A DNA stretch of 64,000 nt from Myxococcota bacterium (GTDB taxonomy: Bacteria; Myxococcota_A; Polyangia; Polyangiales; Houyiibacteriaceae), in NCBI GenBank assembly GCA_028284955.1, contig JANQQS010000130.1, positions 1-64,000 on the forward strand. The letters are read 5' to 3'. Each line of letters begins with the position of its first letter. Positions within the stretch are counted from its first letter, which is position 1. The notes beneath the pieces were generated by a model. That model saw only the letters and a list, made by a program, of their open reading frames with translations. It was not told the DNA's origin and did no database searches. This document shows positions 18,634-27,844 of this stretch, piece by piece. Position numbers and translations under genes: made by a program.

Positions 18634-19413
18634 CTACGCCCGGTTTAGCACTTCCGCGCTCACACCAGAAGCATGGATAAACTCCATGGTGGGTTCATTG
18701 GCCGCCGCCAGCAGTTCCGCCGGGGTGCCGCGGGCGAGGATTTCTCCAAAGTAGAGGAACGCAATCCGATCTGCGATTCGGAATACCGATGCCATGTCGT
18801 GGCTGATCACAAGGCTGGTGACGCCGAACTTGGCTTGAGCCTCGAGAATCAAATCATCGACCGTGCGTACGGTGATCGGGTCGAGCCCAGTGGTTGGCTC
18901 ATCGTAGATCAGCACATCGGTTTCGAGCACCAAGGCGCGGGCCACCGCCACACGTTTCTGCATGCCACCCGATAGAGACGCAGGGAGCTTGTTGTGCGCG
19001 GCTGCGATGCCGAGCGATTCCAACTGGTGCATCACGCGCTCACGAATTTCTCGATTACGCAGCTTGGTATGCTCACGCAGCGGAAACGCCACGTTTTCGA
19101 ACACCGTCATCGAATCAAAGAGCGCCGACATTTGAAACACCATCCCGAACGTCCGCCGCATCGCAGCGAGCTCCAGCCCTTCAAGGGCAGCGAAGTCTCG
19201 CCCGTCGACCCAGATTTCACCTGCGTCGGGCTTCTCCAATCGAATTAGCTGCCGCATGAGCACGGTTTTCCCTGAGCCTGAGGGGCCGATGATCACGTTC
19301 GTTTTCCCGCGATGCACATCGAACGAGACACCGCGAATGACGTGGTGGTCTCCGTAGCGCTTGTGTAGGTTGCGAACTCGAATGTGAATCGGGTCGTCCG
19401 AAGAACCGGTCAT
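18634..19413 (-). CDS. mlaF: MlaF-type ABC transporter ATP-binding protein
   Basis: This ATPase of a phospholipid/lipid ABC importer of the Mla/Mce class has about 259 residues. The Walker A is GPSGSGKT (43-50), the Q-loop lies in FQMSALFDSMTVFENVAFPL, the ABC signature is LSGGMQKRVAVARAL and the Walker B is VLIYDEPTTGLDP. The SALFDSMTV and LSGGMQKR versions are characteristic of MlaF. The ATG at 19413 overlaps the mlaE stop (TGATG), and a TTG lies just upstream. It works with the permease encoded before it to move lipids between the membranes. No MCE-domain MlaD gene is in the window. Confidence 0.92.
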   Translation of the reverse strand: MTGSSDDPIHIRVRNLHKRYGDHHVIRGVSFDVHRGKTNVIIGPSGSGKTVLMRQLIRLEKPDAGEIWVDGRDFAALEGLELAAMRRTFGMVFQMSALFDSMTVFENVAFPLREHTKLRNREIRERVMHQLESLGIAAAHNKLPASLSGGMQKRVAVARALVLETDVLIYDEPTTGLDPITVRTVDDLILEAQAKFGVTSLVISHDMASVFRIADRIAFLYFGEILARGTPAELLAAANEPTMEFIHASGVSAEVLNRA

Positions 19414-20267
19414 CAAAAAAGCCCTTCGCCAAGCACCAGACTCGTGATCACGTAGTCAAGAAGAAGAATCGCAACTGCATTGTGCACCACTGACCGATTG
19501 GTGGCTCGGCCAACTCCTGCTGCACCGCCACTCGCAAAGAATCCCTGGCGGCACGCGATCAACATCACCGTCAGCCCAAACACTGCGGCTTTGATCAATC
19601 CCTGCCGCACATCAGGCCAATCGACGATCCAGCGAAAGCGATCGATAAATATCCCGTGATCAAGCCCGAGCAGCTGAACGCATACGATCCACGCCCCGAC
19701 CATGCCCACGAACGTAAACAGCATGGTTAATACCGGCACCATGACCACGCCCGCGACGAGGCGCGGCACCACCAAATACTGCACGGGGTTGACCGCCATC
19801 GCGGTCAATGCATCGATCTGGCTCGTCACCCGCATCGACCCAAGCTCTGTCGTCATCGCGCTCCCTGCGCGGCTCGACACCATCAGCGCGGCGAAGACGG
19901 GACCGATTTCGCGCGTCATCCCGATGCCCACCACGGCGCCGGTTTGATTTTCGGCGCCAAACTGACGAAACCCATCCACCAACTGCAAGCCCAGCACGGC
20001 CCCAACAAACAAACCCGTCAGACTGACAATAAAAATCGACCCGATGCCCACGAACTCCATCGATTGCACGAAGAGCCGCCCGCGAAACGGTGGGCGCACC
20101 CCCCAAAATATGGCTTCGCCGAGCAAGCTCATCAGCGTGCCTACTTCGGCAAACGGGGCCGCAAGCACGCTTAGCGCTGAAGCGCCCCATCGGCGCAAAG
20201 GAATCAGAGATGCTTTGGCTGGACGTTCGCGATCAGCTGAGTCTGCGTTTTCGGTGGCGTCGGGCAC
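19413..20267 (-). CDS. mlaE: MlaE-type ABC transporter permease
   Basis: This inner-membrane permease of the MlaE (DUF140) family partners with the adjacent MlaF ATPase. Family blocks include LTGLFVGAVLGLQLVDGF, GIGMTREIGPVFAALMVSSRAGSAMTTELG (in part) and ALTAMAVNPVQYLVVPRL. A GTG at 20267, ten bases past the alr stop, gives about 284 residues. The reading frame is open further upstream to 20363 inside alr, so the start is not certain. Gene order alr-mlaE-mlaF with tiny gaps indicates one transcript. The N-terminal 40 residues are charged and not conserved in the family as I know it. Confidence 0.88.
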   Translation of the reverse strand: MPDATENADSADRERPAKASLIPLRRWGASALSVLAAPFAEVGTLMSLLGEAIFWGVRPPFRGRLFVQSMEFVGIGSIFIVSLTGLFVGAVLGLQLVDGFRQFGAENQTGAVVGIGMTREIGPVFAALMVSSRAGSAMTTELGSMRVTSQIDALTAMAVNPVQYLVVPRLVAGVVMVPVLTMLFTFVGMVGAWIVCVQLLGLDHGIFIDRFRWIVDWPDVRQGLIKAAVFGLTVMLIACRQGFFASGGAAGVGRATNRSVVHNAVAILLLDYVITSLVLGEGLF

Positions 20268-20277
20268 TGTTTGTTGA

Positions 20278-21456
20278 TTAGCAGTCGTCGCGCAGTCGCG
20301 GCAATAGCCGACGAGGAACGCGACTTGAGATCGAGGTAAGCACCTCGTAGGGGATGGTTCCACTGGCTTCCGCCAATTCCCAAGCGCTCTGCGATTCGCA
20401 ACCTTGCGACCCGATCAGAATTACTCTGTCGCCCACCGCCGCAGGCACATCGGTCACATCGATGGTCGTCAAATCCATGGAAATCGTCCCTACGATCGGG
20501 CAGCGCTGGCCCTGCACAAGCATGGCTCCGCGGTTTGAAAGCGCACGCGAGAGACCATCTCCATAGCCCACCGGCACCGTGGCGATACGACTGTCGCGCG
20601 TTGCGCAAAACGTACCTTCGTAGCCCACGCGTCCTCCCACTGGAACGCGCCGCACGTGGGCGACTTGGCTCACCCAGCGCAGCGCCGGCCGAAGCGGCGC
20701 AGGGTATGCGCGGTTTGGACCGTATCCATACAGCGCGAGACCGCAACGAACGGCATCAAAACGAGCCGCAGGCCACAAAAAAGTCGCCGCGCTGTTGGCC
20801 GCATGCACGATGGGTGTGTCGAACGCGTGATCGTCCACGCGCGAATACACCGCGCGCCAGGTCCCCAGCGCTTCGGTAAACCGCTGCAGCTGGCCACGCG
20901 TGTAGTCGAGGTCGATCGCGGCCGACGCAAAATGCGTCATGATGCCGCCGATACGAACGTTTGGCTGATCTCGACACGACTCGAACAGACTTGTGAGCTG
21001 CTCGGTGGGCACCCCGAGGCGGCCCATGCCCGTGTCGACGTTGAGATGCAGCTCGATCGCCGCGTCGCCCGCGGCGGCGGCAAACTGAACCACATCCGCG
21101 CAGGCGGACACCACCGGGGTGAGCCGATAGGCCACCACATCCCGATGCGCGGTTCCATAGGCGCCCCCGAGGATCAAAATGGGGGCTTTGATCCCAGCTT
21201 CGCGAAGCCGCACGCCCTCCTCCACCAACGCCACCACAAGCGTAGGCGGATTCCTCATTTCGGTCTGGTCTACCAAATGCCGCGCGACATCCACGGCGCC
21301 GTGCCCGTAGGCGTCGGCTTTGATCACCGGCATCACCCTCGCGGGAGCGGCCGTTTCGCGAAGGGCTGAAAAGTTTTCAGCGATCGCCGATTGGTCCACT
21401 TCGATCCAAGTCGGCCGCAGCGGATTGGAGGCGAAAGAAGAAGTCATCTGCGGCAT
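20278..21456 (-). CDS. alr: Alanine racemase
   Basis: This PLP enzyme converts L- and D-alanine for peptidoglycan synthesis. The 392-residue form begins near RPTWIEVDQSAI, and the PLP lysine lies in VMPVIKADAYGHG (Lys46). The second-subunit tyrosine lies in RVGYEGTF, and other blocks are VPVGYGDGLSR and GTISMDLTTIDVTD. Two ATGs at 21456 and 21447 are equally plausible; none has a convincing ribosome site. It is the first gene of the alr-mlaE-mlaF operon, and the regulatory region lies between it and the sigma factor gene. Confidence 0.95.
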   Translation of the reverse strand: MPQMTSSFASNPLRPTWIEVDQSAIAENFSALRETAAPARVMPVIKADAYGHGAVDVARHLVDQTEMRNPPTLVVALVEEGVRLREAGIKAPILILGGAYGTAHRDVVAYRLTPVVSACADVVQFAAAAGDAAIELHLNVDTGMGRLGVPTEQLTSLFESCRDQPNVRIGGIMTHFASAAIDLDYTRGQLQRFTEALGTWRAVYSRVDDHAFDTPIVHAANSAATFLWPAARFDAVRCGLALYGYGPNRAYPAPLRPALRWVSQVAHVRRVPVGGRVGYEGTFCATRDSRIATVPVGYGDGLSRALSNRGAMLVQGQRCPIVGTISMDLTTIDVTDVPAAVGDRVILIGSQGCESQSAWELAEASGTIPYEVLTSISSRVPRRLLPRLRDDC

Positions 21457-21633
21457 GTCAGAAATCGCGTCTCCCCCCCGTACTCCATCCATATTGGAGT
21501 GCATGGTCCAACTACGCACTCCGGTCGAGCTCCCATGTGCGAAACCGCATCCATGCTAGAATCCTGTCGCCTGCGCTATACGCATCGCCTGCTTGCGCCG
21601 CGCCCTTCCCGCTCCAAACCTCTACCCAGGTTT

Positions 21634-22266
21634 ATGACTCAACTCGCCCCGGACACTCTCGCGCAAGCCCTCGATGGGGACCCCTCCGCGGTGCGCGCTT
21701 TGGTTCGACATTTCACGCCAGTCATCCAGTGTCGGGTAGCCCGAACGCTCTTTCGGCGAGCTCCTTCGGGCCGTTCAGGCTCGGTACGGCAAGAAGTTGA
21801 GGACCTCACCCAAGAGGTATTCGCCTCGCTCTTCGCCAAAAACGGCCACGTGCTTCGCTGCTGGGACCCCGAACGCGGCCTAAGCTTGCTGAACTTCGTA
21901 GGTCTCGTGGCTGAGCGAGAAGTGACCTCTATCTTGCGCAGCGGCCGGCGCAATCCGTGGACCGAAGACCCCATGGACGCGCCCAAGCTGCAAACCAAGA
22001 CCGTCACCCAAAGCCCTGAGCGCGCGGTGGAATCTCGCGAAATGTTCAAAATCATGCTCGACAAGCTCCGTACCGAGCTCAGCCCGCTTGGCTTCCGCAT
22101 TTTCGAGTTGCTGTGGTGCGAAGAGAAATCGACCGATGCCGTCTGCGAGGAACTCAATATGTCGCCCGACGCGGTATACGCTTGGCGAAGCCGAATCCGC
22201 AAACTCGCCAAAAAACTTGCCCAGGAGATGTCCGCCTCTCCTCCAGCTCGAGCGAGCGCATCATGA
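21634..22266 (+). CDS. ECF-type RNA polymerase sigma factor
   Basis: This sigma-70 family factor of about 210 residues lacks regions 1 and 3. The region 2 block is VEDLTQEVFASLFAKNG with a following WDPERGLSLLNFVG. The region 4 helix-turn-helix is STDAVCEELNMSPDAVYAWRSRIRKL in part. Reading is open further upstream to about 21391, but the ATG at 21634 gives a normal N-terminus. Its stop overlaps the next start as ATGA, and the next gene encodes a membrane protein, a classic sigma/anti-sigma pair. The promoters it controls are unknown. Confidence 0.85.
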   Translation: MTQLAPDTLAQALDGDPSAVRALVRHFTPVIQCRVARTLFRRAPSGRSGSVRQEVEDLTQEVFASLFAKNGHVLRCWDPERGLSLLNFVGLVAEREVTSILRSGRRNPWTEDPMDAPKLQTKTVTQSPERAVESREMFKIMLDKLRTELSPLGFRIFELLWCEEKSTDAVCEELNMSPDAVYAWRSRIRKLAKKLAQEMSASPPARASAS

Positions 22267-23093
22267 ACGAAGACGAACTGCTCAAGGGACTCGGTGCCAT
22301 CATGAACGAAGAGCAACAACACGCCCCCGATGCGCGCTGGGACAAACTTGCGCGTGGCGAACTCTCCATCGAGGAAGCACAAGAACTCCGCGAAAGCGCT
22401 CCCAACACCGACGAAGAACGCTGGGTTGCAGCGTTTTCGCCGTTTGACGACGCAGCCCAAGACCGCTTCGCAGAACGCGCCCTCAATGCACTTGGCGCGC
22501 GCGACAGTATCGACAAACAAACAACAGACGAACGTGACGCGACCGAAGGCGCACCGGTCATCTCCATCGCTCGAGCCCGGAAACGACGCCGCGCGTGGAC
22601 CGCTGCGGGAGCGATGGTGGCCGTCGCGGCCGCCACCGTGCTGTTTTTTCAACCGGTCTTGTTCCAGGCCGCGCCCCAGGTGTCACTTCCTGATTACGAG
22701 ATGAGCATCAACCGAGGCGCACAGACGTTCCGCTCTGGCGACCCTACGAAAAACCCTTCTCTCCGAAACGGGAACGTGGCCCAATTTCGCGCAGACGATC
22801 GCATCGAGATCGTAGCCCGGCCTGAAGCTACGGCGCGCTCCATGCACGCCGCTCTATTTCGTATTCCTCAACAGGGTGCCAAACGATGGGTCCCGGTGCC
22901 TGTCCGCGCGGAAGTCTCGAGCGCTGGTTCGGTTCGGTTTATGGCGCGCGCCGGTGACGTTCTTCCCCGACCTGGAGCGTGGACTCTTATCGTGGTGGTG
23001 GGTCCGCACCCGATCAAAGAAACGCCCGCCGCAGATACGCAGGAACATATTGTCTTGCGCGCGGCGGTAGAACTGGTCTCCTCCGAACGCTAG
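22263..23093 (+). CDS. Putative membrane anti-sigma factor
   Basis: This 276-residue protein is translationally coupled to the sigma factor (ATGA overlap). The acidic, helical N-terminal 110 residues (MNEDELLKGLGAIMNEE and later WDKLARGELSIEEAQEL) resemble anti-sigma sensor domains. A basic stretch RARKRRR precedes one membrane helix (AAGAMVAVAAATVLFFQPVLF), so about 140 residues are outside the cytoplasm. No zinc-binding HxxxCxxC motif is present, so it would be a non-ZAS anti-sigma factor. The function is inferred from context and topology rather than from strong family similarity. Confidence 0.65.
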   Translation: MNEDELLKGLGAIMNEEQQHAPDARWDKLARGELSIEEAQELRESAPNTDEERWVAAFSPFDDAAQDRFAERALNALGARDSIDKQTTDERDATEGAPVISIARARKRRRAWTAAGAMVAVAAATVLFFQPVLFQAAPQVSLPDYEMSINRGAQTFRSGDPTKNPSLRNGNVAQFRADDRIEIVARPEATARSMHAALFRIPQQGAKRWVPVPVRAEVSSAGSVRFMARAGDVLPRPGAWTLIVVVGPHPIKETPAADTQEHIVLRAAVELVSSER

Positions 23094-23100
23094 CGCTACC

Positions 23101-24000
23101 GTGGGGCCAGTGAGCTCTTCCGGGTCGGCGTTCCTCATCATCGGCGCAAGCGTCGCCGCGGCAGCTGGCTACGTGGCACTCAACCGATTGCCGAACGAAG
23201 ACGGCAATGCCCGCTCCGCCGAACGCGGCACCGCAGCGGACAACACCGCGCCGGAGCAGAGCTCAAACGAACGAACCGGACCACCAGCGCGAAGGCGCAA
23301 GCGGGAAGTCGAACGACTCCGTGTTCGGGTGATTCGCCGCTACCCCCACGCCACCGATGCATTCACACAAGGGCTTCTTTTCGAGCAGGGAAAGCTCCTT
23401 GAGAGCACGGGTCTGCGAGCCCAGTCCACGCTGCGTGAAGTAGAGCTCGCTTCCGGCAACGTGCTCCGGCGTACCGCCGTGCCCGACAATCTGTTTGCCG
23501 AAGGCCTGGCGCAGGTTGGCGGCGATTTGATCCAGCTCACGTGGCAAGACGAGCAAGCCCTCGTCTACGACCGCGCCACGTTTCAGCTCAAGAAGCGTCA
23601 TCGATACGAAGGAGAAGGCTGGGGCTTGTGTTACGACGGAAAAGACTTGGTCATGAGCGATGGAACCGACCAGCTGACCTTCCGCGACCCGGATTCGTTC
23701 GCCGTTCGCCGCCGCGTCTCGGTCACTCTCGAAGGCCAGCCTGCGCGCGACCTCAACGAACTCGAATGCGTACGCGGCCGGGTCTACGCCAATATCTGGC
23801 AGCGAGAAGACATCGTCGCCATCGATCCCCAGACGGGCATCGTCCGCGCCGTGATCGATGCACGAGGTTTACTCAAACCCGAACAGCGCCACCACACCGA
23901 CGTGCTCAACGGCATTGCGTACGACCCAAAAACCAAACATTTCTTCCTCACTGGGAAACTCTGGCCCACGCTCTTCGAGGTTGAATTCGTTCCCGAATAG
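23101..24000 (+). CDS. Glutaminyl-peptide cyclotransferase (beta-propeller type)
   Basis: This enzyme of the plant/bacterial glutamine cyclotransferase family forms N-terminal pyroglutamate. It is predicted to be exported or membrane-tethered by the N-terminal hydrophobic stretch SAFLIIGASVAAAAGYVAL. The 299-residue protein shows YPHATDAFTQGLLFE, ESTGLRAQSTLREVEL, LTWQDEQALVYD, EGWGLCYDGKDLVMSDGT, LNELECVRGRVYANIW and LNGIAYDPKTKHFFLTGK, all family blocks. GTG starts at 23101 and 23110 are possible. It lies seven bases after the anti-sigma gene and may be cotranscribed with it. It converges on the CreD-like gene. Confidence 0.9.
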   Translation: MGPVSSSGSAFLIIGASVAAAAGYVALNRLPNEDGNARSAERGTAADNTAPEQSSNERTGPPARRRKREVERLRVRVIRRYPHATDAFTQGLLFEQGKLLESTGLRAQSTLREVELASGNVLRRTAVPDNLFAEGLAQVGGDLIQLTWQDEQALVYDRATFQLKKRHRYEGEGWGLCYDGKDLVMSDGTDQLTFRDPDSFAVRRRVSVTLEGQPARDLNELECVRGRVYANIWQREDIVAIDPQTGIVRAVIDARGLLKPEQRHHTDVLNGIAYDPKTKHFFLTGKLWPTLFEVEFVPE

Positions 24001-24009
24001 TGCGCGGGA

Positions 24010-25497
24010 TCAACTATCGCAAGAATCGGTCGACGACGCAGACCCGAGATGGAGCGCCGACGAGGATACGGGCTCTGTCGGAACAGTGGGCTGAGACGCA
24101 GCATACGGCGTAGTGCGGTAGGGGCCTGGCCCGCGCGGCGGCTTCTTACGAAAGACTTCGTCCCAGTCGACGCGCGCCGTGAGCTGCATCAACACGAACA
24201 GCGTGAGCACCGCGCCAACGGTCACCGACAACGCAGACTTGCCTTCGAAGAAGAACGAGTAGCTAAACAGCACGAGGTAGAGCGCCTGCGCAAGACCAGC
24301 GCGCAGCACCGCAAAACTCATTCCTGCGACGACCCGCAAATAGCTCACTACCAAGAACGAACTGGTGAGCGAAGCCACAACAAACGCTGCGTGAATGTTG
24401 ATATGATCGACCAAATACGCGAGCAGCAAATGGAACGCGAAAAACGCCGCCGCCAGAAAGAAATAGTGCATGGGATGCAAACTGGTTCCGCGAACTACGC
24501 CGACGATGACCATCACGGTGAAGAAAAAGAGAAGCGATACGGGCGCAAAAAATACAATCCGCGAAACCACCGGGCCTGGATTGAGCCGGCTCGGCAGCGT
24601 GAGGCCGATGCTCTTGCCCGTGATGAGTCGATCAAATTTCCAGCGCAGCGTTTGTCCCGCTTGCGAGGTGCGCGCCGTTTTCGACGTCGGAGACATCGAA
24701 CCGTTCGTGAAATCGTAGCCATCGGTGTCGGTATGCACCCTCATGTCGAGGTTGCGAATCAACGACACCCCGGCAGTGGGCCGGTAGGTCCACTCGCTCA
24801 AGCCGCGAGAGCGGTATTCGACGGCCACTCGGATCGGTCGGCGTGCTTCGTCACGAGGAATCTTGACGAGTAGTTCATTGTCATCCCCGGGCACCGCACT
24901 CGTGACCTTGCCGTTGACCGAAAACGCAAAGTGGTCGTAAATCGCGTCGCGAGAAGGAAACGTAAACCGAGCGAAGAGTTCTGCCGGCGGCGGGGACACA
25001 ACCGCATCGGCCGCCAAGGGGCCTGGGGATTCAGACTGCTTGCGGCCATCCGCAGTAGACCGGGCGGCTACGAGGGAGGCTGCCTTGGGTTGAATCGCCG
25101 CAGATTGAACCACTACGGGGTCGAACACGTAGTCTGCGCGAACCCGAACCTTGTACGTCGCAAACCACATCAAACCTTTCTTGCGGTGGTCGGAAGAAAG
25201 CCAAACGTCTACGTTGGCCCGCGAAGCCGAAACGGGTTCGCGGTTCACCACCGTCTCCATGGAGGACACCCGTCGCCCATCGTCCCCCACCGACTGTCGC
25301 TCGCGCTGGGTTTCCGTTTCCCGATAGACTTCGGGAGCATGTTGCACATGCACGCCACCCCATAGCGCCGCCACTTCTTGATTCAGGGTGACGTCGGCCT
25401 CGCCCGTCCGATTGACCACCGTGGCGCCGAGCACGGCCCAGCCAATCGAAGAACAAATGAAAATCAGCCCAACCGCGAAAAGTCGAAGTACCGTCAT
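24010..25497 (-). CDS. CreD-like inner membrane protein
   Basis: This 495-residue protein has an N-terminal signal anchor, a large periplasmic beta-rich domain (to about residue 300) and six or so C-terminal helices. The helix region (LHPMHYFFLAAAFFAFHLL, LVDHINIHAAFVVASL) and the early motif ATVVNRTGEADVTL..WGG match the general plan of CreD inner membrane proteins. CreD in enterobacteria is a CreBC-regulated envelope protein tied to colicin and beta-lactam responses. Similarity is moderate, so this is a divergent member. The ATG at 25497 is preferred over a TTG six codons upstream. A disordered Pro/Ser tail ends the protein. Confidence 0.68.
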   Translation of the reverse strand: MTVLRLFAVGLIFICSSIGWAVLGATVVNRTGEADVTLNQEVAALWGGVHVQHAPEVYRETETQRERQSVGDDGRRVSSMETVVNREPVSASRANVDVWLSSDHRKKGLMWFATYKVRVRADYVFDPVVVQSAAIQPKAASLVAARSTADGRKQSESPGPLAADAVVSPPPAELFARFTFPSRDAIYDHFAFSVNGKVTSAVPGDDNELLVKIPRDEARRPIRVAVEYRSRGLSEWTYRPTAGVSLIRNLDMRVHTDTDGYDFTNGSMSPTSKTARTSQAGQTLRWKFDRLITGKSIGLTLPSRLNPGPVVSRIVFFAPVSLLFFFTVMVIVGVVRGTSLHPMHYFFLAAAFFAFHLLLAYLVDHINIHAAFVVASLTSSFLVVSYLRVVAGMSFAVLRAGLAQALYLVLFSYSFFFEGKSALSVTVGAVLTLFVLMQLTARVDWDEVFRKKPPRGPGPYRTTPYAASQPTVPTEPVSSSALHLGSASSTDSCDS

Positions 25498-25986
25498 GCG
25501 GAGCCCGCAGTGCAACGCCAGTGCCGCAGCAAATCGACAATGATTTCAACGGCGTGAAGAAACCGGCGGCTAAGCTGAAACGCAGCCTTGTGTCAGAAAA
25601 GCCGCACCGGTCGGGCGAACTCGGGTGCGTAGCGAGGTGTGGTGTCGCATCGACACTGCGCCCCGTGGACACGAGGCCCTAGGGTCATCATTCCCCAGCT
25701 CGCGCAGAACTTTCTCCGCTGCGCGGCTCCTGCGATCAAGCCCCGTGACTGAGCCAGACCCCAGATCCTCGCCATGCGCGTTGAAATTGCTTCGTTTTTC
25801 TTTGATTTCGCAGCCAGTCCTACGTCTGAACGCTCTCCGGCCAAACCCTGAGCCGACCAAGAAAGCATGGATCGATACTTGCTTCTCGTAAGCGGTATGA
25901 CTTGTGGGCTGATTCAGGAAGGGAAGTCGTACACCCCGAGCTCGACATGCACCCCGAGCTCGACATACACACAGAGCTCGGCGGGC
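25498..25986. other. Divergent intergenic region with an 18-bp repeat at its end
   Basis: The gap separates the CreD-like gene from the DUF2252-like gene. I see no RNA gene and no clear promoter boxes. Reading frames crossing it on the minus strand have no recognisable content. At 25933-25986 three 18-bp units (two nearly identical, one diverged) end exactly at the preferred downstream ATG. If translation instead starts at the ATG at 25867, they encode a Pro-Ser-Ser-Thr repeat. Confidence 0.5.
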
Positions 25987-27708
25987 ATGTCGAGCCCCCA
26001 GGGTCGAGGACGCGCGGTTGCGGTTCTCGGTGCTTTCGCGGCCGTCGGCGCGTTCGCGGGGCTTGGTGGATGTGCCGCAGTGGGCGAGGTAGGGCCGGGA
26101 AGCGCAAACAAGGCGAACCAGGCAGCCGGCGCGCTGAGCATTGAGAGCTGTGCGGGCGACGAGCGCTGCAAGTGGGTGATCGGGCAAATCAACGCCTACG
26201 ACGTCCACCTCGACCCAGAGGTTCGCAAGACAAAGTACGACAGCATCGTGAGCGCAGCGAAAGTGAACCCGAGCCATGGGGCGCGCGAGGTGTTCGGCCA
26301 TACGCCGTATCTCTTCGGTCAAGACTGCGGAGATAGCGCCACCAGCACGACAGCCGCCACCGATTCGCAGGCCACAGATTCGCAGTCGACGAGCGACACC
26401 TCCGCGCAGAGCGGGACATCCCAGCCGAAGGCGTCCTCCTCGCCCGGAACGTCACAAGCCTGCCGGAGCCAAATCGCCGAACTCTACAAACCGCTCAGCG
26501 GCGTGCTTCCGTCCGAATCCACCATCATCCACGGCAACGCCACCGACGAGAGCTTTTGCGGTTCGCACACTGCAGGAGCGGTGATTAAGGAAACGAGCGG
26601 CAGAATGACGATGTGCAACTTTCGCGAAGCGCGAAACGGACGGGCATCGTTCGATTTGCTGCATCTGGCGGTTAGCCTGAAGCTGGCCGGCGCCGACCAA
26701 ACCACACTCCAAGCATTTGTGAACGGCTATGTAACCCGGCTGAACAACGCGGGACAGACGACGACATCCGACGCTCCGTTACCCACTCGGTTTGACCAAT
26801 ATCTCGGCACCCACGACCACGATCCGACCAGGGAAGGTCGAGGCATCGTGCAGGCGCGAACCAAGATGCTCACCAACCTGGGAACCGCCAGTAGCTTCAA
26901 ACAAGACCTTCCGGGCGGCGCGGCAGAAAATATTCCGGTAACGCCCGACGCCGACCAACGCAACGCCTCTCCAGACCGCGGCGCCTTCGATCAGCTGGTG
27001 AGCGCCCTCAACTCATTGGCGACGAAGTCCTCCCGGCAAGGGCTCCCTGATCTCTTCTTTGACCTCCAGGCTGCCGCCAAGCAAACGACGACTGCGGGAA
27101 CGGTATGGCTCGCCCGCATCCGGGGTCCATCCGCAGACGCCAACGACGACATCATCCTTCGCTTTCAGGAAGCTCTGCCCGCTTCCGGACCGGACTACGC
27201 GAGCGCCCCCGCGCCGACCTCCTCGGCCCAACGAGCCCAAGATATGGCAAACGCAACGGAGTCCATGGCGCTGGGTCACGCCCCCTTTGTCAGCGCGGTT
27301 GAATTCGGCCAAGCGCACTACGTAGGTCGAGAGCTCTCCCCCTTCGGCCCGGAGCCTTTTCGATGGGACGCACCGCCCAACGTGGGCGACGCAACCGCGA
27401 TGGGAGCCGAGCTCGCGAGGGCGCACCGCGGCACGAACTCCGCGCCTGGCACTTCAATCACGCAGGAAGCTCAGAATCTACTCGCAGGCGCCGTCGCAAG
27501 CGCAGCCGAAGCGTACGCGAAACAAGTCGAAGCAGACGCGATGTACGTTCGTCGCGCCCACGGCGACGAAACAGCCCCCGTGCCCGAACAAGTAGCCGCC
27601 TCCGACACCACCCCGACCACCGGCGAAAGCGTGCCTACGCAACCGGCAGCGGGAGCCCCCTCTGCTTCTGGACAGTCCACGTTCCGCGCATCGAATCCCA
27701 TCAACTAG
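25987..27708 (+). CDS. Lipoprotein with a divergent DUF2252-like domain
   Basis: The ATG at 25987 gives a 29-residue lipoprotein signal ending in the lipobox GLGGC; an ATG at 25867 would add 40 repeat-rich residues. The order of blocks follows DUF2252, a kinase-like family of unknown role. They are REVFGHTPYLFGQD, HGNATDESFCG near residue 181, FDLLHLAVSLKLAG near 217, WLARIRGP with a following ILRFQEA, and a final HYVGRELSPF. The usual acidic signatures (GDxHxxNFG and DFDE) are replaced by GNATDESFCG and NFREA, so activity is doubtful. A Ser/Thr/Gln-rich insert lies in the first third. The assignment is from pattern memory. Confidence 0.55.
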   Translation: MSSPQGRGRAVAVLGAFAAVGAFAGLGGCAAVGEVGPGSANKANQAAGALSIESCAGDERCKWVIGQINAYDVHLDPEVRKTKYDSIVSAAKVNPSHGAREVFGHTPYLFGQDCGDSATSTTAATDSQATDSQSTSDTSAQSGTSQPKASSSPGTSQACRSQIAELYKPLSGVLPSESTIIHGNATDESFCGSHTAGAVIKETSGRMTMCNFREARNGRASFDLLHLAVSLKLAGADQTTLQAFVNGYVTRLNNAGQTTTSDAPLPTRFDQYLGTHDHDPTREGRGIVQARTKMLTNLGTASSFKQDLPGGAAENIPVTPDADQRNASPDRGAFDQLVSALNSLATKSSRQGLPDLFFDLQAAAKQTTTAGTVWLARIRGPSADANDDIILRFQEALPASGPDYASAPAPTSSAQRAQDMANATESMALGHAPFVSAVEFGQAHYVGRELSPFGPEPFRWDAPPNVGDATAMGAELARAHRGTNSAPGTSITQEAQNLLAGAVASAAEAYAKQVEADAMYVRRAHGDETAPVPEQVAASDTTPTTGESVPTQPAAGAPSASGQSTFRASNPIN

Positions 27709-27844
27709 GTGGTTTGGAAAATACGACTGCACGCGAGCGTCGCACGGTCGGGATTGCGCGTAAGGCACGGTGTCCGTATGCTCCGCCTAGCCTGGAGCAG
27801 AGCGAGCCTTCGGGGCAGAAGCTTTCGAGAAGACGGTATTCAAC

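Noticed and set aside
25570-26322. Minus-strand 250-codon frame between the CreD-like and DUF2252-like genes
   Set aside because: No domain, cysteine/arginine-rich composition typical of shadow frames, and it overlaps the lipoprotein gene.
27709-27844. Search for purS upstream of purQ
   Set aside because: The 136-base gap is too short for the roughly 80-residue PurS and no matching frame is present.
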